Below are positions 16,726 through 25,028 of a stretch of DNA of 64,000 nucleotides, one piece after another. Position numbers and translations under genes: made by a program. Origin of the DNA: Sphingomonadales bacterium. GTDB taxonomy: Bacteria > Pseudomonadota > Alphaproteobacteria > Sphingomonadales > Sphingomonadaceae. The stretch spans positions 186,001 through 250,000 of the forward strand of contig JAGWMZ010000001.1 of the NCBI GenBank assembly GCA_028871475.1. The letters run 5' to 3'. The first letter of the stretch is position 1. Every line of letters begins with the position of its first letter. A model generated the notes under the pieces. It was not told the origin of the DNA and searched no databases. It worked only from the letters and a program-made list of their open reading frames with translations.

Positions 16726-17781
16726 ATGAGCCTTGAAAAAATCCCCGTCACCATCGTCACCGGCTTTCTGGGCTCGGGCAAGACCACGCTGATCCGCCAT
16801 TTGCTGGCCAATCCGGGTGGGCGGCGGCTGGCGGTGCTGGTCAATGAATTCGGCACGGTGGGCGTCGATGGCGAGATCCTGAAGGCTTGCGCCGACGAAA
16901 ACTGCCCTGAAACCGCCATTCTGGAACTGGCCAATGGCTGCATCTGCTGCACCGTGGCCGATGATTTCATCCCGACGGTGGAAAAGCTGCTGGCCCTGCC
17001 CCAGCGCCCCGACCACATCCTGATCGAGACCTCAGGCCTTGCCCTGCCCAAGCCGCTGCTGAAAGCCTTCGACTGGCCCGCCATCCGCAGCCGCATCACG
17101 GTGGATGGTGTGATCGCCCTGGCCGATGCCGAAGCGGTGGCCGCCGGGCGCTTTGCCCCCGATGTTGCGGCGGTCGATGCCCAGCGTCTGGCCGATGACA
17201 GCATCGACCATGAAACGCCCCTCTCCGAAGTCTTCGAGGACCAGTTGTGCTGCGCCGACATCGTGCTGCTCACCAAGGCCGATCTGGTGGATGAAGCGAC
17301 GCTCGATGCGGCCCGCGCCGTCATCGCCGCCGAGGCGCCGCGCCCGCTGCCCATGCTGCCGGTGACTGATGGCGTGATCGACCCTGCCGTCATCCTTGGC
17401 CTGCACGCCGCCGCCGAGGACGATCTGGCCGCCCGCCCCAGCCATCACGATGGCGAGGAGGAGCACGAGCATGAGGATTTTGACAGCACAATCATCACCC
17501 TGCCCGAAGTGAGCGACCCGCAGAGCCTCGTCGAAGCCGTGCAGCGGCTGGCGCGCGAACAGGGCGTGCTGCGCGTGAAGGGCTTCGTTGCCATCAGTGG
17601 CAAACCCATGCGCCTGCTGCTGCAAGCCGTGGGCGAGCGGGTGCGCCACCAGTATGACCAACCCTGGGGCACCCGTCCGCGCCTCACCCAGCTCGTCGTC
17701 ATTGCCGAGCATGACCGGCTGAACCCGGATGCCGCCCGCGCGGTGCTTGAAACGGCCACCGCCTCGGCGATGCAGGCCTGA
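16726..17781 (+). CDS. cobW: CobW-type GTP-binding metal chaperone
   Basis: Predicted 351 residues, COG0523 G3E GTPase family. The P-loop 'GFLGSGKTT' is at 13-21, the metal-binding 'GCICC' at 71-75, then 'ETSGLALPKPL', 'TKADLVDE' and a His/Glu-rich loop 'HHDGEEEHEHED' near residue 245, followed by the CobW C-terminal domain. CobW is thought to deliver cobalt to the CobN chelatase. Its place between the DUF1636 gene and cobN (19 bases downstream), all under a cobalamin riboswitch, supports the B12-specific member rather than a zinc-related paralogue. GGAG precedes the ATG by about 10 bases. Confidence 0.93.
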   Translation: MSLEKIPVTIVTGFLGSGKTTLIRHLLANPGGRRLAVLVNEFGTVGVDGEILKACADENCPETAILELANGCICCTVADDFIPTVEKLLALPQRPDHILIETSGLALPKPLLKAFDWPAIRSRITVDGVIALADAEAVAAGRFAPDVAAVDAQRLADDSIDHETPLSEVFEDQLCCADIVLLTKADLVDEATLDAARAVIAAEAPRPLPMLPVTDGVIDPAVILGLHAAAEDDLAARPSHHDGEEEHEHEDFDSTIITLPEVSDPQSLVEAVQRLAREQGVLRVKGFVAISGKPMRLLLQAVGERVRHQYDQPWGTRPRLTQLVVIAEHDRLNPDAARAVLETATASAMQA

Positions 17782-17800
17782 AACCGGGACGCCGCCACTC

Positions 17801-20800
17801 ATGCATGTCATCTTCCGCGAAAGCCGTGGGCTGGAGGACACCGAGGTCGCCACCGACCTTGGCCAGCCCAGTGCGCCGCTCATTGTCCTGTCCTTTTCGG
17901 ACAGCGATCTGGGCGCTTTCGCGGCTGGGTGGCATCTGCGGCGGGATGAACTGCCCGCATTGCGGCTGGCCAATCTGGCAGCACTCAAACATCCCCTCTC
18001 GGTCGATACCTATGTCGAGCGGACATTGGCGGGCGCAAAGGCGATCCTCATCCGGCTGATCGGCGGGACGGGCTACTGGCCCTATGGGCTGGCGCAGGTG
18101 AGTGACCTTGCCCGGCGCGATGGCATTGCCCTTGCTGTCCTGCCCGGTGACGGGCGGGCCGATCTCTCGCTCGATGCCGTCTCCACCATGCCGGTGGATG
18201 TTCTGCGCCGCCTCACCGCCCTGTGCGACACGGGCGGCGCGCAGGCCGCCTGCGCGGCTCTTGCCGAGATGGCCCGCGTGGCAGGTCTGCCCGCTCCCAT
18301 CCTTGCCGAGCAGGCCACGCTGCCCGACTGCGGTTGGTATCGAAGCGAACAGGGCTGGTGCGAGGGGCCACCAGATGGGGAAGCCCCGCTTGTCGCCGTC
18401 ACCTTCTACCGCGCTTATCTCACCAGCGGCGACACTGGCCCGATCGATGCGATGATCGCGGCTCTTCAGCAGCGCGGTTTCCGGGCGGCGGGCCTCTTTG
18501 CTCCCTCACTCAAGGCGCCCGACGCCGCCCGCTGGCTGCGTGAGGAGCTGGCCCGCCACGCGCCTGCCGCCATCATCAACGCCACGGCCTTTTCCGCGCG
18601 GGATGGCGACGGCAGTTCCCCGCTCGATACACCCGGCTACCCGGTCTTCCAGATCGCCCTCTCCACAGCGCCGGAAGACGCATGGCGCGAGGCCGAGCGG
18701 GGCCTGTCTCCCGCCGACCTTGCCATGCATGTCGTGCTGCCCGAGGTGGACGGGCGTATCTTTGCCGGGGTGGCCAGCTTCAAGGCGCAGGATCAACTCG
18801 ACCCCGACCTGTATTTTGCCCGCACGCTGCACCAGCCCCATACGGAACGCATCGCCGCCATAGCGGACAAGGTGGCGGCCTGGCATCGGCTGGGCATCAC
18901 GCCTGCCGGGCGACGCCACATCGCGCTCATCCTGTCCACCTATCCCGGGCGCGAGGACCAGATGGCCCATGCGGTGGGCCTTGATGCCTTGGCCAGCGCG
19001 GAGCAGATCCTGAACGCGCTGGCAGACGGCGGCTATGACACGCAGCCGCATGGCGCTTTACCCAAAGCCCTGCCAGCCACGCGCCTGTCATGGCCAGTCA
19101 AGGCCTATGTGGAGGCGCTCGCCGCCCTGCCCGCCGGCCTGCGAGAGGAACTGGTCGCGGCATGGGGCCAGCCTCAGGATGACCCTGCCTGTCACGATGG
19201 TGCCTTTCATTTCGCAGCCATCGCACAGGGCAAGGCACTGGTCGCCCTGCAACCCGAACGCGGCGAAACCACCAGCCGCGATGGCGACTATCACGATCTT
19301 TCGCGCATTCCGCGCCATGGCTATGTCGCCTTTTACCTGTGGCTGCGCGCGCAGGGCTGCCATGCCATCGTCCAGATCGGCGCCCATGGCACGCTGGAGT
19401 GGCTGCCGGGCAAGGCCGTCGCCCTCTCCGAAGCGTGCTGGAGCGAGGCGCTGACCGGCGGCCTGCCGGTCATCTACCCATTCATCGTCAACGACCCCGG
19501 CGAGGCCGCGCAGGCCAAGCGCCGCATCGGCGCCGTCACGCTGGGCCATGTGCCGCCGCCCATGGTCGCGGGCGCTCTGCCCGAGGGATTGCTGCGCCTC
19601 GAACGCCTGCTCGACGAATATTCCACCGCCGAGGGGCTCGACCCTGCCCGGCGCGACCGGCTGATCGCGCAGATCCACAGCGAGGCCAGCGCCAGCGGCG
19701 TCATCGAAGACCTTGGCCTGCCCGCCGATGCCAGCGCGGCCGAAGCCATGGTGCGCATCGACCGCTTCGTCTGCGACATCAAGGAAAGCCAGTTTGGCGA
19801 CGGGCTCCATACCTATGGCGACGCGCCGGGCGAGATGGCGGGGCTGATGACCGCTCTGTCGGGGCGCCGGGTAGAGCCGGGTCCTTCGGGTTCCCCGGCA
19901 AGGGGCCGGTGTGATGTGCTGCCCACCGGGCGCAACCTCTTCAGCGTGGACCCGCGCGCCGTGCCCAGCCGCATGGCCCATGCGCAAGGCGTAAAACTGG
20001 CCGAGGAACTGCTGCGTCGCCATATGCAGGACCATGGCGACTGGCCCAAAGGCCTGGTGCTCGACCTGTGGGGTTCGGCCACCATGCGCACGGCGGGCGA
20101 GGAATTCGCCATGGCGCTGCATCTGGCGGGCCTTGCCCCGCGCTGGGATGCCGGGTCGGAGCGGGTGAGCGGTTTCGAGATTTTGCCGCCCGCTCTGCTC
20201 GGCCGTCCGCGCATTGACGTCACCTTGCGCGTCTCGGGCCTGTTCCGCGATGTCTTCCCTGGCCTTGCCCAGATGTTCGAGGCCGCAACGCAGGCTCTGG
20301 CGCAGCGCGAAGACGAGGAGCCCGGCGAGAACCCTTATCGCACCCTTGCGCCCCGCGTTTTCGGGCCACGCCCCGGGCATTATGGCCTCGCCATGGCCGA
20401 TGCCGCCGATCATCTGGGCGAGGCGGCAAGGCATGCGGCGGGCGAGGCATGGCTGGCCGCCTCGGCATGGGCCATCGACGCGCAGGGCAACATCAGCCAT
20501 GACCGTGATGGGCTCAACCTGCGCCTGTCGCAGGCCGATGCCTTCGCCCATGTGCAGGACTTGCCCGAAACCGACCTGCTGGTGGCGCGTGACTATGCCG
20601 CGCATGAGGGTGGTTTTGCGGCGGCGATGGCGGCTTTGGCGCGCCCCGCGCCCGCACTCTATCACCTCGATGCGACAAGGCCCGAGCACCCCCATGCCCG
20701 CGCCCTGAGCGAGGAAGTGGCCCGCGTGGTGCGCGCCCGCGCCGCCGATCCGCGCTGGGCTGAGGGGATGATGCGCCACGGCTTTCGCGGCGGCGCGGAA

Positions 20801-21040
20801 ATTGCCGCCACGCTGGACAATCTGGCCGCCTTCGCACAACTGACGCGGCAGGTTCCGGCCCATCTCTTCGATCTCTATTTCGAAGCGACGCTGGGCCGCG
20901 AGGAGCTTGTGGATTTTCTGGCCATCAACAATCCCCTGGCGCTGGCGCGCATGAAGGACCGCTTTGCCGCACTGGCCGAGGCGGGGCTGTGGGTAACACG
21001 GCGCAATTCCATCGCGGCGCGGCTGGAGGGCGCGTCATGA
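17801..21040 (+). CDS. cobN: Cobaltochelatase large subunit CobN
   Basis: Predicted 1079 residues, CobN / magnesium-chelatase H family, somewhat shorter than many CobN proteins. It binds hydrogenobyrinate a,c-diamide and inserts cobalt with ATP hydrolysis by the AAA-type partners. Family blocks: 'PGYPVFQIALSTAPE', 'QPERGETTSRDGDYHDL', 'QIGAHGTLEWLPGKAVAL', 'YPFIVNDPGEAAQAKRR', 'LDEYSTAEGLDPARRD', 'LPTGRNLFSVDPRAVPS' and 'RVSGLFRDVFPGLAQMF'. The ATG at 17801 is 19 bases after cobW, with only a weak Shine-Dalgarno. The AAA subunits (CobS/CobT of the chelatase) are not in this window. The stop overlaps cobG as ATGA. Confidence 0.94.
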   Translation: MHVIFRESRGLEDTEVATDLGQPSAPLIVLSFSDSDLGAFAAGWHLRRDELPALRLANLAALKHPLSVDTYVERTLAGAKAILIRLIGGTGYWPYGLAQVSDLARRDGIALAVLPGDGRADLSLDAVSTMPVDVLRRLTALCDTGGAQAACAALAEMARVAGLPAPILAEQATLPDCGWYRSEQGWCEGPPDGEAPLVAVTFYRAYLTSGDTGPIDAMIAALQQRGFRAAGLFAPSLKAPDAARWLREELARHAPAAIINATAFSARDGDGSSPLDTPGYPVFQIALSTAPEDAWREAERGLSPADLAMHVVLPEVDGRIFAGVASFKAQDQLDPDLYFARTLHQPHTERIAAIADKVAAWHRLGITPAGRRHIALILSTYPGREDQMAHAVGLDALASAEQILNALADGGYDTQPHGALPKALPATRLSWPVKAYVEALAALPAGLREELVAAWGQPQDDPACHDGAFHFAAIAQGKALVALQPERGETTSRDGDYHDLSRIPRHGYVAFYLWLRAQGCHAIVQIGAHGTLEWLPGKAVALSEACWSEALTGGLPVIYPFIVNDPGEAAQAKRRIGAVTLGHVPPPMVAGALPEGLLRLERLLDEYSTAEGLDPARRDRLIAQIHSEASASGVIEDLGLPADASAAEAMVRIDRFVCDIKESQFGDGLHTYGDAPGEMAGLMTALSGRRVEPGPSGSPARGRCDVLPTGRNLFSVDPRAVPSRMAHAQGVKLAEELLRRHMQDHGDWPKGLVLDLWGSATMRTAGEEFAMALHLAGLAPRWDAGSERVSGFEILPPALLGRPRIDVTLRVSGLFRDVFPGLAQMFEAATQALAQREDEEPGENPYRTLAPRVFGPRPGHYGLAMADAADHLGEAARHAAGEAWLAASAWAIDAQGNISHDRDGLNLRLSQADAFAHVQDLPETDLLVARDYAAHEGGFAAAMAALARPAPALYHLDATRPEHPHARALSEEVARVVRARAADPRWAEGMMRHGFRGGAEIAATLDNLAAFAQLTRQVPAHLFDLYFEATLGREELVDFLAINNPLALARMKDRFAALAEAGLWVTRRNSIAARLEGAS

Positions 21041-22191
21041 GCGCTCCGCTGGTCAAGGGCTGGTGCCCGGGCGCGCTGCGCCCCATGCTCTCGGGCGATG
21101 GGCTGTTGCTGCGCGTGCGGCCGCGCGGCGGGCACCTGTCGCAGCGGGAGGCGCTGGCGCTGGCCGATCTGTCGCGCGATCTGGGCAATGGGCTGATCGA
21201 TCTGTCGGCGCGCGGCAATCTCCAGATCCGTGGGCTGGATGAAAAGGGGCACCGCAAGGCTCTCGCCCGTCTGGCCGAACTGAACCTGCTCGACCCGGAT
21301 GCGACGGGTGAAGCGCGGCGCAATGTGTTGGTGACGCCGTTCTGGCAGGCAGGAGATGGCACGTCGGCCCTGGCCTTGGCGCTGGAGGAAGCGCTGACCC
21401 GCACCGGCACGCTGGCCCTGCCGGGCAAATTCGGCTTTGCCGTGGATACTGGCTCCACGCCCATTCTGCGCGCCGCCTCGGCCGATATACGCATCGAACG
21501 GGCAGCGGACGGAACGCTGCTGCTTTGCGCCGATGGTGGAGAAACGGGAAAGCCAATCACGCCGGACACTGCGGTCGCTCAGGCAATCGCGCTGGCACAT
21601 TGGTGGCAACAGGCTGCCGACATGAATGCCCCGCGCCGTATGCGTGGTCTTCTGGCGGCAGGCATCGCATTGCCCGATGGTTTCACCGTGTCGATCGCGC
21701 GGGATGCGGCCCTTGTTCCCACCCCCGGCCCTACCCCCGCCGGCGTGCTACTCGGAGTCGCATTCGGCCAGATCCAGGCCGACAGTTTCGCCGCTTTGGC
21801 CGATCTGGCAGATTTGCGCCTGACGCCATGGCGCATGGTGCTGCTCGAAGGCGTGGAGGCGATGCCCCACCTGCCAAGCTTCATCACCGACCCTGCCGAC
21901 CCCATGCTGCGCGTCGCCGCTTGCCCCGGCGGCCCGGCCTGCACGCAAGGCGTCGCCCCGGTGCGCGATCTCGCCCGTTCCCTCGCGCCGCATCTGCCCG
22001 AGGGACTGAGCCTGCATGTCTCGGGCTGCGCCAAGGGTTGCGCCCATCCCGGCCCGGCGGATGTCACCCTCACCGCTTGCGCCGATGGCTTCGCCATGGC
22101 CCGCAACGCCACCGCTGCCATGGCCGACGCCCAGCCCGCCCTTTCCCCGCAGGCCCTTGCCGACCCTGCCTTGTTGATGACCCGGATCTGA
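21037..22191 (+). CDS. cobG: Precorrin-3B synthase
   Basis: Predicted 384 residues, related to sulfite/nitrite reductase. Using oxygen it hydroxylates precorrin-3A and forms the gamma-lactone, the step that defines the aerobic pathway. 'PRGGHLSQREALALAD' and 'LIDLSARGNLQIRGL' are the ferredoxin-like half-domain motifs. 'CPGGPAC' (C-x5-C) and 'HVSGCAKGCAHPG' (C-x3-C) near residues 295-340 supply the 4Fe-4S ligands. The ATG overlaps the cobN stop, and the stop shares one base with the cobH ATG. The protein depends on an outside electron donor that is not obvious in the window. Confidence 0.92.
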   Translation: MSAPLVKGWCPGALRPMLSGDGLLLRVRPRGGHLSQREALALADLSRDLGNGLIDLSARGNLQIRGLDEKGHRKALARLAELNLLDPDATGEARRNVLVTPFWQAGDGTSALALALEEALTRTGTLALPGKFGFAVDTGSTPILRAASADIRIERAADGTLLLCADGGETGKPITPDTAVAQAIALAHWWQQAADMNAPRRMRGLLAAGIALPDGFTVSIARDAALVPTPGPTPAGVLLGVAFGQIQADSFAALADLADLRLTPWRMVLLEGVEAMPHLPSFITDPADPMLRVAACPGGPACTQGVAPVRDLARSLAPHLPEGLSLHVSGCAKGCAHPGPADVTLTACADGFAMARNATAAMADAQPALSPQALADPALLMTRI

Positions 22192-22820
22192 TGCCCCACA
22201 CCTATGAAACCGATGGCGCCGCCATCTACCGCCAATCCTTCGCCACCATCCGCGCCGAGGCCGACCTTGACCGCTTCACCCCCGCGCAGGAGCCGGTGGT
22301 GGTCCGCATGATCCACGCCGCCGGGCTGGTGGGGCTGGAACGCGACATCGTCTTTACCGATGGCATGGCGCAAACCGCCCGCGCCGCGCTGAAGGCGGGC
22401 GCGCCCATCCTGTGCGACGCGCGCATGGTCTCCGAAGGGATCACCCGCACGCGCCTGCCTGCCAACAACCCGATCATCTGCACCCTGCATGACCCCGCCG
22501 TGCCCGACATGGCCCGGGCCATGGGCAACACCCGCTCCGCCGCCGCGCTGGAGCTGTGGCGCCCGCATCTGGCCGGCAGCGTAGTGGCCATCGGCAATGC
22601 GCCCACCGCCCTGTTCCACCTGCTGAACATGCTGGAAGACCCGGCAACCCCGCGCCCCGCCGCCATCATCGGCTGCCCGGTGGGCTTTGTCGGCGCCATG
22701 GAATCGAAGGAAGCGCTGTTGCAGGATGCCCCGGCCCCGGCGCTGGTGGTGCGCGGGCGGCTGGGCGGCTCGGCGATCACCGTGGCGGCGGTCAATGCGC
22801 TGGCCAGCGAGGTGGAATGA
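22191..22820 (+). CDS. cobH: Precorrin-8X methylmutase
   Basis: Predicted 209 residues, usual length. It moves the methyl group from C-11 to C-12 to give hydrogenobyrinate. 'VVRMIHAAGLVGLERDI' carries the catalytic His42. Also seen are 'ALKAGAPILCDARMVSEGI', 'AVVAIGNAPTALF'-like residues ('VVAIGNAPTALFHLL') and 'IIGCPVGFVGAMESKEAL'. The start overlaps the cobG stop by one base and the stop overlaps cobI as ATGA. Confidence 0.95.
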   Translation: MPHTYETDGAAIYRQSFATIRAEADLDRFTPAQEPVVVRMIHAAGLVGLERDIVFTDGMAQTARAALKAGAPILCDARMVSEGITRTRLPANNPIICTLHDPAVPDMARAMGNTRSAAALELWRPHLAGSVVAIGNAPTALFHLLNMLEDPATPRPAAIIGCPVGFVGAMESKEALLQDAPAPALVVRGRLGGSAITVAAVNALASEVE

Positions 22821-23542
22821 TGGGCGCGATCATCTGCGTCGGGCTGGGCCCGGGCGACCCCGAACTGATGAGCGTGAAGGCTGACCGGCTGGTGCGCGGC
22901 GCCACCCATCTGGCCTATTTCCGCAAGGCCGGGCGCAGCGGCGTGGCCCGGCGCATTGTGGCAGGCATGCTGCGCGAGGATGTCATTGAATACCCGATGG
23001 AATATCCCGTCACCACCGAGATCGCCTTCGACAGCAAGGATTACACCGCCCGTCTGGCCCAATTTTACGAGGAATGGACCGAGCGTCTGACCGCTCTTGC
23101 ACAAGACCACGAAGTGATCGTGCTCTGCGAGGGCGATCCGTTCTTCTACGGTTCATTCATGCATCTCCACAGCCGTTTGCAGGGGCGCTGCACTGTCGAG
23201 GTGGTGCCCGGCATCACCGGCATGACCGGCTGCTGGCACGCCACGGGCATCCCCATCACCTGGGGCGATGATGTGCTCAGCGTGCTGATGGGCACTTTGC
23301 CCGAGGAGCAACTGGTGCGCCACATGCGCGATGCCCATGCGCTGGCCATCATGAAAACCGGGCGCAACCTGCCCAAGGTGAAACGCGCGCTGGCGGCAGC
23401 AGGGCGGCTGCAGGACGCCTGGCTGGTGGAACGCGGCACCATGCCGGGCCAACGCGTGGCCCCACTGGCTGACACCGACCTTGATGACTGCCCCTATTTC
23501 GCCATCGTGCTGGTCCATGGCCAGGGGAGGCGTCCGGAATGA
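22817..23542 (+). CDS. cobI: Precorrin-2 C20-methyltransferase
   Basis: Predicted 241 residues, SAM-dependent tetrapyrrole methylase fold. It adds the C-20 methyl to precorrin-2, giving precorrin-3A. Evidence: 'CVGLGPGDPELMSVKA' at the N-terminus, 'YPMEYPVTTE', 'VIVLCEGDPFFYGSFMHL', 'EVVPGITGMTGCW' and 'IMKTGRNLPKVKRAL'. The first of two tandem ATGs overlaps the cobH stop. Aerobic CobI and anaerobic CbiL are close relatives; the surrounding cobG and cobF decide for CobI. Confidence 0.93.
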   Translation: MMGAIICVGLGPGDPELMSVKADRLVRGATHLAYFRKAGRSGVARRIVAGMLREDVIEYPMEYPVTTEIAFDSKDYTARLAQFYEEWTERLTALAQDHEVIVLCEGDPFFYGSFMHLHSRLQGRCTVEVVPGITGMTGCWHATGIPITWGDDVLSVLMGTLPEEQLVRHMRDAHALAIMKTGRNLPKVKRALAAAGRLQDAWLVERGTMPGQRVAPLADTDLDDCPYFAIVLVHGQGRRPE

Positions 23543-24282
23543 CGGGAAGCGTCACCGTCGCAGGGCTTGGCCCGGGCGATCCCCATCTTGTCACGCCCGA
23601 AGTGACGGCGGCGCTGGCGCAGGCCACCGACATTCTGGGCTATGTGCCCTATGTCGCGCGGATCGCCCCGCGCGAAGGGCTGACCCTGCACCCGAGCGAC
23701 AATCGCGAGGAACTGGCCCGCGCCAACCATGCGCTGGATCTGGCGGCACGGGGGCGCCGGGCGGTGATCGTATCCTCGGGCGATCCGGGGGTGTTTGCCA
23801 TGGCCTCGGCCCTGTTCGAAGCGCTGGAGGCAGCGCCCCACCATCACGACCTGCAAATTGCCATCCTGCCCGGCATCACCGCCATGCTGGCCGCCGCCGC
23901 GAAACTGGGCGCGCCGCTGGGCCATGATTTCTGCGCGATCAACCTGTCGGACAATCTCAAGCCCTTTGCCCTGATTGAACACCGGCTGCGCATGGCCGCG
24001 CGGGGCGATTTCGCCATGGGCTTCTACAATCCACGCAGCGCCAGCCGACCGCATCAATTCGCCCGCGTGCTGGAGATTTTGCGCGAGGAATACGGTGATG
24101 ATCGCCTCATCAGTTTCGCCCGGGCCGTCTCCACCCCGCAGGAAACGATCACCACCGTCACGCTGGGCGAGGCCAGGCCCGAGATGGCCGACATGCGCAC
24201 GCTGGTCATTCTGGGCAACAGTGCCACACGGCGGGTGGGGCGCTGGGTCTATACGCCGCGCTCGGCGCAGGGCGCCGCATGA
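23539..24282 (+). CDS. cobJ: Precorrin-3B C17-methyltransferase
   Basis: Predicted 247 residues, tetrapyrrole methylase fold. It methylates C-17 and contracts the ring to give precorrin-4. Motifs: 'VAGLGPGDPHLVTPEV', 'ILGYVPYVARI', 'VIVSSGDPGVFAMAS', 'LPGITAMLAAAAKLGAPLGH', 'CAINLSDNL' and 'GFYNPRSASRPHQF'. The ATG overlaps the cobI stop. Its 3' end overlaps the 3' end of cobK on the other strand by 34 bases. No fused CbiG or reductase domain is present. Confidence 0.94.
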   Translation: MTGSVTVAGLGPGDPHLVTPEVTAALAQATDILGYVPYVARIAPREGLTLHPSDNREELARANHALDLAARGRRAVIVSSGDPGVFAMASALFEALEAAPHHHDLQIAILPGITAMLAAAAKLGAPLGHDFCAINLSDNLKPFALIEHRLRMAARGDFAMGFYNPRSASRPHQFARVLEILREEYGDDRLISFARAVSTPQETITTVTLGEARPEMADMRTLVILGNSATRRVGRWVYTPRSAQGAA

Positions 24283-25028
24283 AGCCAGTCCATGACCCCT
24301 TCCACCGTATCGAGGATCAGGCGCCGGGGCACGCTCGGCCTCTCGATCATGATGATCGGCAGGCCCAGCGCGCGGGCCGCCGCCAGCTTGGCAGCCGCGC
24401 CTGTGCCGCCCGCATTCTTGGCCACCACATGGGTGATGCCATGCTTGCGCATCAGGGCGATGTCCTGCTCGACGGTAAAGGGGCCGCGCGCGATCACCAC
24501 TTGCGCGTGAGGCAAGGGCAAAGCCTCCTGCGGCGGATCGACAAGGCGCAGCAGATAGGCAAGATCACTGCGCGCGGCGAAATCGGCCAGATGCTGTCGC
24601 CCGATAGCCAGGAACACGCAGGCATCGCCATGGGGCAAGGCCGCCACCGCGCCCGCCATATCGGCAACACTGTGCCATTGGTCGCCCGGCTGCGGCTGCC
24701 ACGGGGTACGTTCGAGCGCAGCCAGCGCCACACCGGTTTGAGCACAGGCCTCCACGGCATGGCGGCTCATCTGGGCGGCAAAGGGGTGGGTCGCATCGAT
24801 GACATGGGTGATGGCATGGCCGCGCAGCCAGTCCACCAGCCCCGCCACCCCGCCAAAGCCGCCCACCCGCGTGGGCAAGGGCTGGGTGATGGGGCTTGCC
24901 GTGCGCCCGGCATAGGAAAAGCAGGCCTCCAGCCCCGCCTCAGCAAGGCGGCGTGCCATTTGGCTGGCCTCGCTGGTGCCGCCCAGCAGAAGGATCTTGG
25001 GTTTGGATAAGGCTTGGCTGTCAATCAT
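24249..25028 (-). CDS. cobK: Precorrin-6A reductase
   Basis: Predicted 259 residues. It reduces precorrin-6A to precorrin-6B with NADPH. Family blocks: 'ILLLGGTSEASQMARRL' at the N-terminus, 'VIDATHPFAAQMSRHAVEAC', 'LERTPWQPQPGDQW', 'VFLAIGRQHLADFA', 'ARGPFTVEQDIALM' and 'KNAGGTGAAAKLAAARALGL'. The ATG at 25028 ('MIDSQALSKPK') is preferred over in-frame ATGs at 25034 and 25094. The gene is antisense within the large plus-strand cob operon, overlapping cobJ at its 3' end (34 bases) and cobL at its 5' end (26 bases), so its promoter must lie inside cobL. Confidence 0.92.
   Translation of the reverse strand: MIDSQALSKPKILLLGGTSEASQMARRLAEAGLEACFSYAGRTASPITQPLPTRVGGFGGVAGLVDWLRGHAITHVIDATHPFAAQMSRHAVEACAQTGVALAALERTPWQPQPGDQWHSVADMAGAVAALPHGDACVFLAIGRQHLADFAARSDLAYLLRLVDPPQEALPLPHAQVVIARGPFTVEQDIALMRKHGITHVVAKNAGGTGAAAKLAAARALGLPIIMIERPSVPRRLILDTVEGVMDWLHAAPCAERGV

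Noticed and set aside
15966..17393. N-terminal extension of cobO in the same frame
   Set aside because: It runs over the riboswitch, the DUF1636 gene and cobW; cobO has a good ATG and ribosome site at 15965.
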